From NCBI GenBank assembly GCA_003116975.1, contig BGKB01000042.1, positions 186,001-250,000 of the forward strand: a stretch of DNA of 64,000 bases, given 5' to 3'. Positions 23,328 through 33,070 of this stretch are shown here, one piece after another. Origin of the DNA: Aurantiochytrium sp. KH105. Taxonomy: Eukaryota > Sar > Bigyra > Thraustochytrida > Thraustochytriidae. Position 1 is the first letter of the stretch. Each line of letters opens with the position of its first letter. Under the pieces are notes generated by a model. That model was not told the DNA's origin. It did not search any database and saw nothing but the letters and a program-made list of their open reading frames with translations. The position numbers were made by a program, and so were the translations under genes.

Positions 23328-24269
23328 ATGACTATGTTGGTCTCCAACGTGGCAAGGACAGCCAAGAGGAAGACGGCCCGAACGCTGTCAGCCCTGCCGC
23401 GCCGACTGTCCTCGACCACTGCGCCAGTCGTCTCTGCCGACGCGTCAGCCAAGCTCGCACGAGATGGTTTTGTCGCGGTCGGCAAGGTACTCTCACACGA
23501 CGAGGTGCAACGCGCGCGCGGCCGCTTTGAGGACCTCTTCAAGGGCAACTTCGACACGGGCATCTATCCAGACGAGTGGCACTGGCGCGAGGGCATCTCC
23601 AAGCCCGACGCCTTTCGTGAGATTGTCAACGGCTGGAAGGCAGACTCCCAAATCGCTGGAATTGTACGATCCCCAACGCTCGGTAAACTTGCCACGGAAC
23701 TCATGGGCTGGCCTCACGGTGCACGACTTGCTCAAGACGATGTGCTCTGGAAGCCTCCTTTGGCAGGCGGCGTCGCGTTTCATCAGGACTCAGCCTATAT
23801 ATCTGCACAATTTAAACCGTACGAGAACAATAGCGTCACCATCTGGATTGCCCTTGATGATGCAGATCAAGACACTGGCGTTGTAGAATATTGTGTTGGC
23901 TCTCATCTCTGGCCCAACAACAAGGCCAAGGAAACAACCGCCAGCGGGTCCGCTTTTCATGGCCAGGCCCATCATCTTGGCCCACTTGCTCAAGCTGCGC
24001 GCAATGCAGGGGTCTCGGATGCAGATATTGACATTCAGCGGATCACTGTGCGCGCAGGCGAGGCAATTGTACATCATCAGGACGTGTGGCATGGCAGCGC
24101 TGCAAGTGTATCTTCCACCCGCCATCGACGCGCTCTAGGTGTCCACCTCGTTCGATCTGACGTAACGTGGCGTGACACCCGTCGACCGGACTATATTTAT
24201 GGACGTTACTACCTGCCTCAAGAGGCAAGCCCACGCGACGAGTTCTTCCCTCAAACGTACACGCCATGA
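23328..24269 (+). CDS. PhyH-family Fe(II)/2-oxoglutarate dioxygenase
   Basis: A single exon gives 313 residues from ATG 23328. Phytanoyl-CoA-hydroxylase-like enzymes use Fe(II) and 2-oxoglutarate to hydroxylate a substrate. The metal triad is visible as His152-x-Asp154 (FHQDSAY) and His255 (HHQDVWHGS), with basic residues at 265-268 (RHRR) suited to 2-oxoglutarate binding. PGV-like contexts are replaced by DTGVVEYCVGSH, which is typical of the family just after the HxD strand. The first 30 residues (RTAKRKTARTLSALPRRLSST) are basic and Ser/Thr-rich without acids, which looks like a mitochondrial targeting peptide. The substrate cannot be told from the sequence; many protist PhyH proteins act on small molecules or halogenated or lipid substrates. 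Confidence 0.88.
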   Translation: MTMLVSNVARTAKRKTARTLSALPRRLSSTTAPVVSADASAKLARDGFVAVGKVLSHDEVQRARGRFEDLFKGNFDTGIYPDEWHWREGISKPDAFREIVNGWKADSQIAGIVRSPTLGKLATELMGWPHGARLAQDDVLWKPPLAGGVAFHQDSAYISAQFKPYENNSVTIWIALDDADQDTGVVEYCVGSHLWPNNKAKETTASGSAFHGQAHHLGPLAQAARNAGVSDADIDIQRITVRAGEAIVHHQDVWHGSAASVSSTRHRRALGVHLVRSDVTWRDTRRPDYIYGRYYLPQEASPRDEFFPQTYTP

Positions 24270-24990
24270 CGGGATCGTAAAGTAGAGTTGAAAAATATCG
24301 CATTCATCATGGCAGACACGTTCTCCCAAGCAAAGCAGCACTTGCATTCGAAGGTATTTTGCCTTTCAGCCAGCATCGACCCAAAACAAACTTTCATCTT
24401 TTGGAAAGGTTTGACTTGTTTCGAATCATTTCAAGAGCTTCATCCTCCCGCCCAATAGTGAAGGAAACAAGTGCTTGCAATCTGCCAATCGCAGCAGCGA
24501 TCCTCTCTGCATGAGCATGAAGCCATTCGCGGGTCTGCAGCAATACTTGGAAGCTGTGACCATGAGTTGAGCAATAATAAAATCTGTGTGATGTTGCGTA
24601 AGCTTACGTCATTGTGACACATGGATTTAAGACGTCTTGGAGCCGGGTCCACTGGAGGTTTCGAATTGATACGAGTCATGTGCGCTGGTAGCTATAAGTT
24701 GAGCACTTAAGTTTGTGCATTGGTAATCATACGCCATTGTGGCAAGTGAATTTCTTACCTCGTAAAGCCGAGTCCACTTGATGGTTTCTAATTGACACGA
24801 GTCATTCATGTGCGCGCATATCCAAGTGCGCGAGTCAAACGAGCGCAATGATCTCGCTCTACATACTTTACAAAATTAAGATCTCACTTTGGTGTTCCGC
24901 TCACGTTTCCTTCGGAGACACCCTGGGATTGCAGGTACGCCAACTGTTCGCTCCGCTTGCTATTCATTTTGATGCTTGCTCCTCTGCAGG
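24270..24990. other. Intergenic, AT-richer
   Basis: The downstream flanks of two convergent genes (PhyH and the IQ protein) meet here. A diverged duplication occupies 24565-24815. I see no gene. Confidence 0.5.
24565..24815. repeat. Diverged direct duplication, ~120 bp
   Basis: Copy 1 is about 24565-24685 and copy 2 about 24698-24815. Both run from gttgagca through cattgtg, gagtccactgg/gagtccacttg, aattgayacgagtca to atgtgcgc. There are many substitutions, so the duplication is old. Confidence 0.6.
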
Positions 24991-26985
24991 TTAATTACCA
25001 TCGTCTGGCTTTTCGTCGGTTGGCGACTTTTTCTCCTCAAATTCTGTACTCGTCCCCAGTGCGTCAGCATTCAGTTTGTCTTCTTCCTTTTCAGACGATG
25101 AGTCGTGGTCCTCGGGATTTTCATTGCGGTCGCGCTCCGTCACTTCACAGCTTTCCAAGGCCTCCGTCTTTCCTCGATCTGCTTTTTTGCTTTCAACAGC
25201 AACATCATTCGACTTTTCATCGATCGGAGACTTTGCAGTTTCAGGCTCTTGACTCGCCCTATCGGGCTCCTGACTTGCCTTATCGGGCTCCTGACTCGCC
25301 TCATTGTGCTCCTGACTCGCCTCATGCTCGATTTTACCTTCCTCCACAACCTCAACTTCTTTGATCGCTTCATCTGCCTCAGCATCCTTTTCCGTCAAGG
25401 CCATCTTGTCATCAGAGTTTTCACTCATGCAAATCGCCGCATTGGCGTCCGATGCCATGGCCTCAAACATCTCGTCAACGTGATCCTCAAGACCCTCGAG
25501 GATCTCTGCCGATTGGGCCAAATTTCGCGCGGATTGCGAAACGCGAGCGAGATGGCCCCTCGTAACAGCCTGAATCTGGACCGCGGACTGACTTCGCGAC
25601 AAAACGCGCTTGCGTTGTTGTCGTCCTCGCGCAAGGGCCTGCACCTTGACAGCCGCCATTGTCTGTGCCTTGCGTTCTTCGCGAGCGTGATGCCCACGTA
25701 CAACAGCTTGGACCTGCGTCACGCATCGTCGTTTCGCCGCAAGCTCGCTGCGTATAATGCGCCCACGAGCCAAGGCTTGGGCCTTTGTAGCAGCCTCCTT
25801 CTTCTTTTGCAAGACTCTACGCTCGTGACGCGCACGCGCCATTGCTTGAACTTGGGTGGCTGCCTTGTGACGGCGCTTGATCTCTTTGCGATCGCGCTGC
25901 CCGCGCGCCAGTGCTTGCACCTTCGTCGCGGCCCCATGCTGACGAGCCTGTTCTTTCCGCACCGCGTGCCCACGCGTCACAGCCTGAACCTTTTGGGCCG
26001 CAATAGTACGATTACGATTCGCCTTTCGCACAAGCTTGCCCCGCGCTGCAGCTTGAACGGTTGTCGCCGCACGCGCTTCCTCCTTTTCGCGTTGTTGACG
26101 CACAAGAAGAGCGCGCTGCATATGGCCTCGAGCCACGGCCTGAACCTTGGTTGCAGAGGCGATCAACGTGCTTTTGAGCACGAGCGACGCAAGCATGCGC
26201 AAGGCTCGCGCCGCTTCCGAAGCCTTGTTCACCATCGCGTCCTTGTGCAACTGCTGCAGACCCGCAAAGATTTCCGCGCGCGGTGCTTGAACGCCCAAGA
26301 TCACCAGATCCGATCGCAGGTGTGCAATGTCCCGCTTTCCCAGAGGCTTGCCCCGAATAAGGGCCAGCAGCGAGGAGAGGAAACGATGTACCGTGGGTTC
26401 CTGCACGCGACTGTCAAAGTCATGCGACAGCTTCAGTACGGCGCCGGCATAATCAAAGGGTGGTCGCGGCCTCCTCTTTTTCGCAACGCCGAGCCCAGGC
26501 CCGGACTCCACCGAGCCAATGCTCATCATCATCGCAGCGCCACTGGCGCCGCCACCTCCGCCAGGAGAGACCGGCCCGATCGCCTCACTCGCATTCGCAG
26601 CGCTCGCGGCCCATCTTCGAGCCAGTTTCAAGAGTTGGTCGATGCGACGATCCAGATCTGCAGCGAGCGTCTCGTTTCTTCGTCGCGTCGGCCGCGCAGC
26701 GTTTTTGCAGAGTAGCTCGGACCGAAACGTGCTAGCGTCGACGGCTGCTGAGGCCGCGGCAGCTGCGGCAGCGGCCGCGCCAGAAGCGCCAAGCGACCCG
26801 GCACTCAGATACAGCGCGCGCGTCTGTTCCACACGCTCCTCTGGCGATCCGAGCGGCGCCAGCACCACGCCGGCGGACTTTGACCGCGCTGCGGGCGTCG
26901 CTCGACCCGGAGACTTGGACCTTGAGCGCGCCGCTGCGCGCGACCGCGGTCTTGACGCTGCTGTCGCCTTCGTCTCCTCCACCAT
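24991..26985 (-). CDS. IQ-motif repeat protein (calmodulin-binding type)
   Basis: The ATG at 26985 (MVEETKATAASRPRS) starts a 664-residue protein without introns; the longer upstream frame has no ATG. The first ~170 residues are basic, with RSRSKSPGR and a poly-Ala run. A helical middle part precedes nine IQ-like motifs of the form KVQAxARGxxxR, spaced 22-27 residues apart (for example TKVQALARGQRDRKE). IQ motifs bind calmodulin or calmodulin-like light chains and occur in myosins, ASPM and IQD-type scaffolds. No motor domain is present. The C-terminal ~150 residues are acidic, with an ASQEPD/ASQEPE repeat. A calcium-responsive scaffold is the likely role; the partner is unknown. Confidence 0.85.
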   Translation of the reverse strand: MVEETKATAASRPRSRAAARSRSKSPGRATPAARSKSAGVVLAPLGSPEERVEQTRALYLSAGSLGASGAAAAAAAAASAAVDASTFRSELLCKNAARPTRRRNETLAADLDRRIDQLLKLARRWAASAANASEAIGPVSPGGGGGASGAAMMMSIGSVESGPGLGVAKKRRPRPPFDYAGAVLKLSHDFDSRVQEPTVHRFLSSLLALIRGKPLGKRDIAHLRSDLVILGVQAPRAEIFAGLQQLHKDAMVNKASEAARALRMLASLVLKSTLIASATKVQAVARGHMQRALLVRQQREKEEARAATTVQAAARGKLVRKANRNRTIAAQKVQAVTRGHAVRKEQARQHGAATKVQALARGQRDRKEIKRRHKAATQVQAMARARHERRVLQKKKEAATKAQALARGRIIRSELAAKRRCVTQVQAVVRGHHAREERKAQTMAAVKVQALARGRQQRKRVLSRSQSAVQIQAVTRGHLARVSQSARNLAQSAEILEGLEDHVDEMFEAMASDANAAICMSENSDDKMALTEKDAEADEAIKEVEVVEEGKIEHEASQEHNEASQEPDKASQEPDRASQEPETAKSPIDEKSNDVAVESKKADRGKTEALESCEVTERDRNENPEDHDSSSEKEEDKLNADALGTSTEFEEKKSPTDEKPDDGN

Positions 26986-27323
26986 TGCGCCCGCGACAAC
27001 ACGTGTCACCGGCCACCAAGCTGTCAAGCGACGAAGGAGGCGCGTACGTGCGCGAAGCCCGTCACGAGCGCCACGCCAGACCTTGGCGCAGCCTTGGCTC
27101 TGCGCGCGCGCGCGTGCGCGACACTCGAGCAGACGTGCGCCCTCTCTTTGCCTGCGCGAGCCACTTGGTTCGTCTTCGGCCAAGGGCAAGCAAAAGGTGT
27201 GTACCGCCTGAGAGCGCTCACCGGATATCTATCTACACCATACCACACGCACGCACTTTGCCGTGCCAGGATTCCGGCTTGGCTTTACAATCAATTGACG
27301 ATCCCCAGATAGATTACCTTACC

Positions 27324-29063
27324 TTAGCTGGCCTTGGCGCGAGCTTGCAGGCGCGACAGCAGCGGGCCCGCGGTGAGGCTCGCGATGATGGCGACACAGG
27401 CCGTGAGCCAATGCGCAAAGCCGAAACACTGATTTCCGAAACACTCGTCCACATGCGTGTCGGGGTTCTCGGTGGCGTGGCTCTCAAAGACGAGGGAAGC
27501 AAGAATGTTGGAGAAGATAAGAGACCCGAACGTGGGCGCAAAGCCAACAACCGCATAGAGAAGACCAAAGTACTCGAGCCCGCAAATGTCTGCCAAAATC
27601 GTGGGGTCCAAGGTCCACGAGGCGCCATACGAGGCACCGCCTAGAATCCCCGCCAAAGGAAGCGCATAGAGCGGGAGAACAGCAAAAAGAACCTGAGCCA
27701 CGCCCATAGCGAGCGTGACGCCCATGAGTAGCCACGTTCGATCAATGTTGTGACGCTGCAGCACGGGGTGGTCCGCAAGAAAACCAATGCCCACGCGCCC
27801 GAGGCAGTTCGACACGGAAATCACTGACACCAGCATGGAGATTTCAGAATCATTTCCACCCTTGGACGCGACAATTCGCGCTGCGTTACCCACGAGGAAA
27901 AGGCCTCCGCCCATCGTCACGAGAAGCATCAAGAAAAACAGCCAAAATCGGCCAGATCGGAGGGCCTCTGACATTGTCATTGACACCACCTTGTCCTCTT
28001 CAGCCCCGCCACTGCGTGTCGGTTCACATTCTTCTCGAATATCTTCAGCCGCAGCGTGGCTGGACGGCACTTGTGCCGTCCCGTGTTCGCGTGCAAGCTG
28101 TGCAGATGCACGACTCTCCTCCTCAAGAAGGGCGGAAGACTCTTGGTGGCGCGGGGAGTCGCCGAAGACATCATTGAGCGAAGCGTCTGCCGACTCGGGG
28201 GCGCGCAAGCCCCCCAAAACTCCGTCGGCTCGTAGCGTGCGCGACAGCAGTATCGCATAGTCTGTAAAGAATGTGGTCCCCAATGCTCCGGCGACCAGAA
28301 CTAGAACTACGAGCGTGACGAAATGGGGCGCGTCTTGGGCCAAGACGGAGTGTAAAAAGAGAACGATTGCGATGGTAACCTCGACACTCAAGAGGAAACG
28401 GAGCTTCCACCACGCGAGAGGCTCGCTCTCCAGCAATGATTTCGGAGACGTTGTCCAAGGCAGACAGATGAGCACCAACGCTGAGCCGACGGGACCAAGG
28501 ACAAAGAGAAAGGCGCTTGCTGAGAGTCCCGTCTCGTGAACCAGCGCAAGGAGACTTGCCGACAGTCCAAAGTAACCCTTGAGGAGGCCCATGACGGTGC
28601 CACGATTTTGGAGGGAAAAGTTGCGCACCGTGCTGCCAATGATGGCAATGTCGATGAAGCTCGTCGCGTGGCCAATCATGAAAAAGGCCACGTAGGACAG
28701 GACATTCGGGGCACGTTCGGGGCCGCTAAAGAACTGCAGATAGACCGTTGCGTAGGCGCACGTGTTGAGCACGGCGCCCACGAGCATCGTCTTGCGCGTG
28801 CCGAATTTATGAAAGAAGAACCCGGACACTGGCACGTAGGTACCCACGAGCGTGCACTCGTACAGCGTGCTCAAGAGCGCCTGGCCGTGGGCGCGTTCGT
28901 GCTCGGGCCATCGCAGCGAGAGCGCCTCACTCCACACGCCAAAGGCGTAGATGTTCCCGGCCACCACCAGCAGCAGGCATCCGCACGCCAGCGCAGGCCA
29001 CCGCGCGCCGCGCCCGCCGCCCCCCTCGCCGAGCGCGCTCGTCGTTTCCCCGTGCTGCGTCAT
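27324..29063 (-). CDS. MFS transporter, nodulin-like type
   Basis: The ATG at 29063 gives 579 residues in one exon. It has about twelve hydrophobic spans in two groups of six, split by a long hydrophilic loop around residues 290-370 that is rich in Glu and Ser. The first half carries FHKFGTRKTMLVGAVLNTCAY, the loop 2-3 signature of the nodulin-like subfamily of major facilitator proteins. SWTLDPTILADICGLEYFGLLYAVVGFAP in the second half is also typical of that group. These membrane carriers in plants and protists move small organic solutes or metals; the substrate here is unknown. The gene is head-to-head with the LRR membrane protein gene at 30134. Confidence 0.88.
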   Translation of the reverse strand: MTQHGETTSALGEGGGGRGARWPALACGCLLLVVAGNIYAFGVWSEALSLRWPEHERAHGQALLSTLYECTLVGTYVPVSGFFFHKFGTRKTMLVGAVLNTCAYATVYLQFFSGPERAPNVLSYVAFFMIGHATSFIDIAIIGSTVRNFSLQNRGTVMGLLKGYFGLSASLLALVHETGLSASAFLFVLGPVGSALVLICLPWTTSPKSLLESEPLAWWKLRFLLSVEVTIAIVLFLHSVLAQDAPHFVTLVVLVLVAGALGTTFFTDYAILLSRTLRADGVLGGLRAPESADASLNDVFGDSPRHQESSALLEEESRASAQLAREHGTAQVPSSHAAAEDIREECEPTRSGGAEEDKVVSMTMSEALRSGRFWLFFLMLLVTMGGGLFLVGNAARIVASKGGNDSEISMLVSVISVSNCLGRVGIGFLADHPVLQRHNIDRTWLLMGVTLAMGVAQVLFAVLPLYALPLAGILGGASYGASWTLDPTILADICGLEYFGLLYAVVGFAPTFGSLIFSNILASLVFESHATENPDTHVDECFGNQCFGFAHWLTACVAIIASLTAGPLLSRLQARAKAS

Positions 29064-30133
29064 GGTCTTCTGCTCGTTTGGTTATGCCATCCTTACTTAC
29101 GTTGACGCACTCGCTCCAAGATCCCTGACAAGCTTCGCGTTCTTCACTTCATGAATTCGCTTTCGTTGTTTCATGCCCTGACACGAGGAAACCACGAGCC
29201 TCGAGCCGCCGAGGTGATCGATGACAACACCAACTTCTCCGCGCTTACGACGACTCGCATGGTAGACGTCGTAGTACGACCATGTGTTATTAGATACGTA
29301 TACTTTACATGCACGTTTGCCGAGTCCTTCCTTGCCTCGGACCATGCATGACTGACGGACCGACGAGGAAAGATGGCCAGGGGCCTCCGGCAACAGCGCG
29401 ATGCGCACAACGCAACGCAACGCAACACAACGCAACGCAAGCTTACGATTATCCTCACTTCGCAACACTGAGCTTTCCTGTGCGTGTCTTCAATTTGGCT
29501 CCCAGTTATTCTATTCTCATCTTCGTATAGAATACACGGATAGTGTACGTATACAAAAAGCTCGTGTTTCCACACCCTCAGCAGTATATACAACAACAAC
29601 GGCGGCACGATCGCGCACACCCACACTCACGATTCCCTCCTACGAACGAACTCGTACGAGTCGCGGCCTCTCCCGTCAAGAAAAGGAGCTCCTGCAAGAG
29701 GTTGAGCGAACATCGCGAGACCCGGATGCAGGCCAGCCAGCCCGAGGATGACGCATTGGTGCATACGAAAAACGTCGTCGCGCAGCACTCGAGGCCCGCC
29801 GTGAAGGACGTGGTGAAGACCGACGATTTCCGTGGCGTGGACGCCGCGAATTCGGCCGAGCAGAACTTGAAGGGTGGAATGGCGCTCTAGCACGGCCGGC
29901 GCGCGGCGCTCCGGAGGTGGGACACGAAAGGCCCTCGCGGCCAAGGTTTGCTCGAGACTTTGCGTGGTTCGTACACCTCAGCTCGCGCGACCGAGAGAGC
30001 GGGATCGACAAGAGGAAGTGAAAAGACGAAGGGAGCGAGCGAGGATGGTGTGCAAAACGCGAACGAGGAGGAGCCACAAGAAAAGTCAGAAAGGGCACCG
30101 TCGGAGAGAGGCACTCGTCGAGGCAGGACGAAG
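29064..30133. other. Divergent promoter region between MFS and LRR genes
   Basis: A 1.07-kb spacer between two head-to-head genes. It holds a (cgcaa)n run at 29406-29440. Opposed open frames at 29543-29890 (+) and 29627-29944 (-) overlap each other and neither shows a recognisable domain, so I leave both uncalled. Confidence 0.45.
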
Positions 30134-32815
30134 ATGCGTCTCGCGGGATGGGTACTGTGTCTTGGCCTCACGGCCGTCTGCACGCGCGTGGCTCAGGCCT
30201 CTTGCTTTTGCGATACTGAGATCTGCAGTGGAGCATCGACGGAGCTCACCTGCACCGAGATGAGCTCTCTTGCGATGATTCCATCTCTCACCGATGTGCC
30301 GGACCTCAAGTACCTGTACGTTTTCCCCATGAGCCAAGCTCCTCGTTCTCCCACGTCGCATATATCAAGCTGAATGCTAATGCTGCTTTTGTTGGTCTTT
30401 TTTGTTTATTCGCTCAGCGCCATCTTATCGTCGTTCGATCTCACCTCAATGACGGACACTGTCTGCCTTCTGCCGGCACTGACAGAATTGTGCGTCTTCC
30501 GCTCGGCCTTGAATCGAACCTTGTGAAACAAAACGAAACACGCGCCCGCTAACTTTTGATTTGTCTTCGTTCATACTAGAATCTGGCGCGAAACGAACAT
30601 AACCTCGGTCCCCACTTGCATTAGCGACCTTAATTCCCTGAAAAAGCTGTGAGTTTAGGTTCCAAGATACGATATCCAGAGGCTCAAAGCTCACTAACGC
30701 GTCGCACATTGGAATAGGGACCTGAGAACCAATCAGCTTTCCACTTTCCCAGATGCCATCACCACTCTCGCTACGCTGACGAGCTTGTGAGTTTAAAGTA
30801 CAGGAATGACTGATCCTTGGCGAGCCAAAGACTGACTTACCTTTGCCCCAAATTCTTACAGACGTCTCACCAGCAACAACCTCACCTCGATTCCTGAAGG
30901 AATTGGGGCGCTCGACGCTCTTCGAACCTTGTGAGTCTGCCTTCTGCAGAGCAACAACGTGAAAGGAGGGCTGCATTCTGTTTCCCTTTAGCAGCACAAA
31001 ACTGACCCGCTCGTTGCCATGGCACAGAGATCTTGAAGTCAACCACCTTGCCTCTCTCCCAACGACGATCAACGCTTTAGAGGAGCTCAGAACTCTGTAA
31101 GTCAATTCGTCAAAGGTGCAAATTCGTTTAGTGCAAGCTTGCAAAGCATTTTCTTCGAACTTACGCAATATGTTCGAATGTCGTCACAGCCGGGTTTCCA
31201 CAAACCTTTTACAATCTTTTCCGGAAGGAATTTGCGAGCTCCAGAAGCTGTCTGACCTGTGAGTTGAGCGATTTGTTTGAGGTGTTTCTTTTTTTAATTA
31301 AGTGTGTGTCGCGAGGCATCTCGTTCGAAGCTGACCACAAATAAAATCATCAAACACCGTGCACCGCAACAGCCGCTGCTACAAGAACGCTCTTACCTCT
31401 CTACCCGAGAACTTTGGCAACCTGACGGCCTTACGACGTTTGTGAGTTTGCGCACAACAGACGTCAAACGTGCGTTTGAACGTTTCTCTAACCTGCTCGA
31501 TCTTGAACTCGATAGCTACTGCTCTGGCAACCAGTTCTCCTCCCTTCCAGAGAGCTTTACCAATCTGATTGCTCTTAGTAGACTGTTAGTTCTCATTTTT
31601 TCACGAGGTCATCTGCGTTTTCAGGGTCTGACAAAAACGCTTCTGCATCGCCGACAGGTACCTCGACACGAACGAGCTCTCCTCTCTTCCAGATGACTTT
31701 GGTTTGCTTGCCCAGGTCGACACATTGTAAGTTGAACATGAAAAGGAATCGCTCAAGCGCATCAAACCGAAAAGCCAACGAAGTGATTCAACGCAAAAGG
31801 GTTTCTTCAATCAAACCAGCTTACTTCTCTTCCGGAGACATTGACTATGCTCACGAAGCTGACTGACTTGTGAGTTTGACAGCGCTTTCAATCTGATCAA
31901 TGGGCAGCAGCTTGACGCTCTTACTGACTGATGCTTGCCTCCCGTAAATCATGCCACAGCTACGTCTCATCCAATTCGCTGTCCTCGCTTCCCGATCACA
32001 TTGGCGACCTTTCTATCCTAGAAACCTTGTAAGTTCGTTTCGACAATTGTCCTGGCGAGGCGAATACAGTGCATCTGACAACTGGAGATACAGAACTCTC
32101 GATGAGAACAAGCTCTCCAATCTGCCAGACACATTCGGTGGCATGACCAACATGCTGGCTCTGTAAGTCGCATTTGTAAAAGTCTGCAACTCCACATGAA
32201 AGACTTGGTACAAGAGCTAACTTGACGAGGAAATCTGTAGGAGTTTCAGCTCGAACCAGATCTCGACGCTGCCAGAGAGTTTTGCACACCTGACCAATCT
32301 CACGTACCTGTACGTTACATATGCCTTGATTTGCCCGTACCTGTGCCAAACGAGCAAATTCTAACCAAAAGTTGCTCAACTTATGTTGCGTCACAAGAGA
32401 TCTGAGATCGAACAATTTCAGAACCCTTCCCGATGTCTTTTCGGGAATGACGGCGCTCACAACCCTGTAAGTACAAGAGACAAAAGGCATCTCGCGATGA
32501 GATAATTGGCTGCCTTTGTCGAGACCGCTGACGAGTAAATTTGAATGGATTCGCATCTACAGCCTCGCTGAAGGAAACCCACTTTGCGGACCTCAGCCAA
32601 GCCAATTCAATAATCTTACAACCGAGCCCTGTTCCTCGTCGGAATCGGGATCGAGTTGGGAAGTGATTGCTGGTGCTGTAGTAGGTGTCATGGCCGTGTG
32701 CGGCGCTGTCGCTCTCCTTTGGTTTCGCCATCGGCGTCTACGACTACAGGATCCAAGCGCAGGCGACAAGAAGCAACCTGTTCAAGTTGCAGTTACCAGC
32801 GCTTCGCGCGAGTAA
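30134..32815 (+). CDS. Secreted-type LRR single-pass membrane protein (15 used exons)
   Basis: Exons are 30134-30315, 30418-30489, 30580-30648, 30718-30786, 30862-30930, 31028-31096, 31190-31258, 31373-31441, 31516-31584, 31658-31726, 31960-32028, 32094-32162, 32241-32309, 32398-32466 and 32563-32815. All introns are phase 2 and the sum (1335 nt) gives 444 residues. The N-terminus MRLAGWVLCLGLTAVCTRVAQA is a signal peptide. Thirteen repeats of about 23 residues follow, one per exon, of the form LxLxxNxLxxLPxxFxxLxxL. The last exon holds the cap motif GNPLCGPQPSQF, one membrane span (VIAGAVVGVMAVCGAVALLW) and a 30-residue basic tail. A receptor-like protein without a kinase is the best description. 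An extra exon-like segment at 31800-31869 is one base out of register and is omitted. Confidence 0.9.
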
Positions 32816-33070
32816 TTCAAGGTCTTTGCACCGTTTGCTCAAAACAACACAGTTGTTTCTACTTTCGTTTCAAAGAGTTTACTATACTCTGTCAAATCAT
32901 GTTTTCTTCACATACATTTTCCTTGTGGTATGCTCACTGCCTTGCTCCACACCTTTCAGTTGTTTTGTTCCTATTGCGTGAGGTTAGCACCCTCCTTTTG
33001 CGAATGCGGCCTTGCTAAATGTTGAATAGGATCCCATAAGATGATCAAGGTCGACTCGCTTTCACCGTCG

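Noticed and set aside
25105-26715. 536-residue plus-strand open frame
   Set aside because: It is antisense to the IQ-repeat gene, and its regular Ser/Leu/Arg pattern mirrors the IQ repeats on the other strand.
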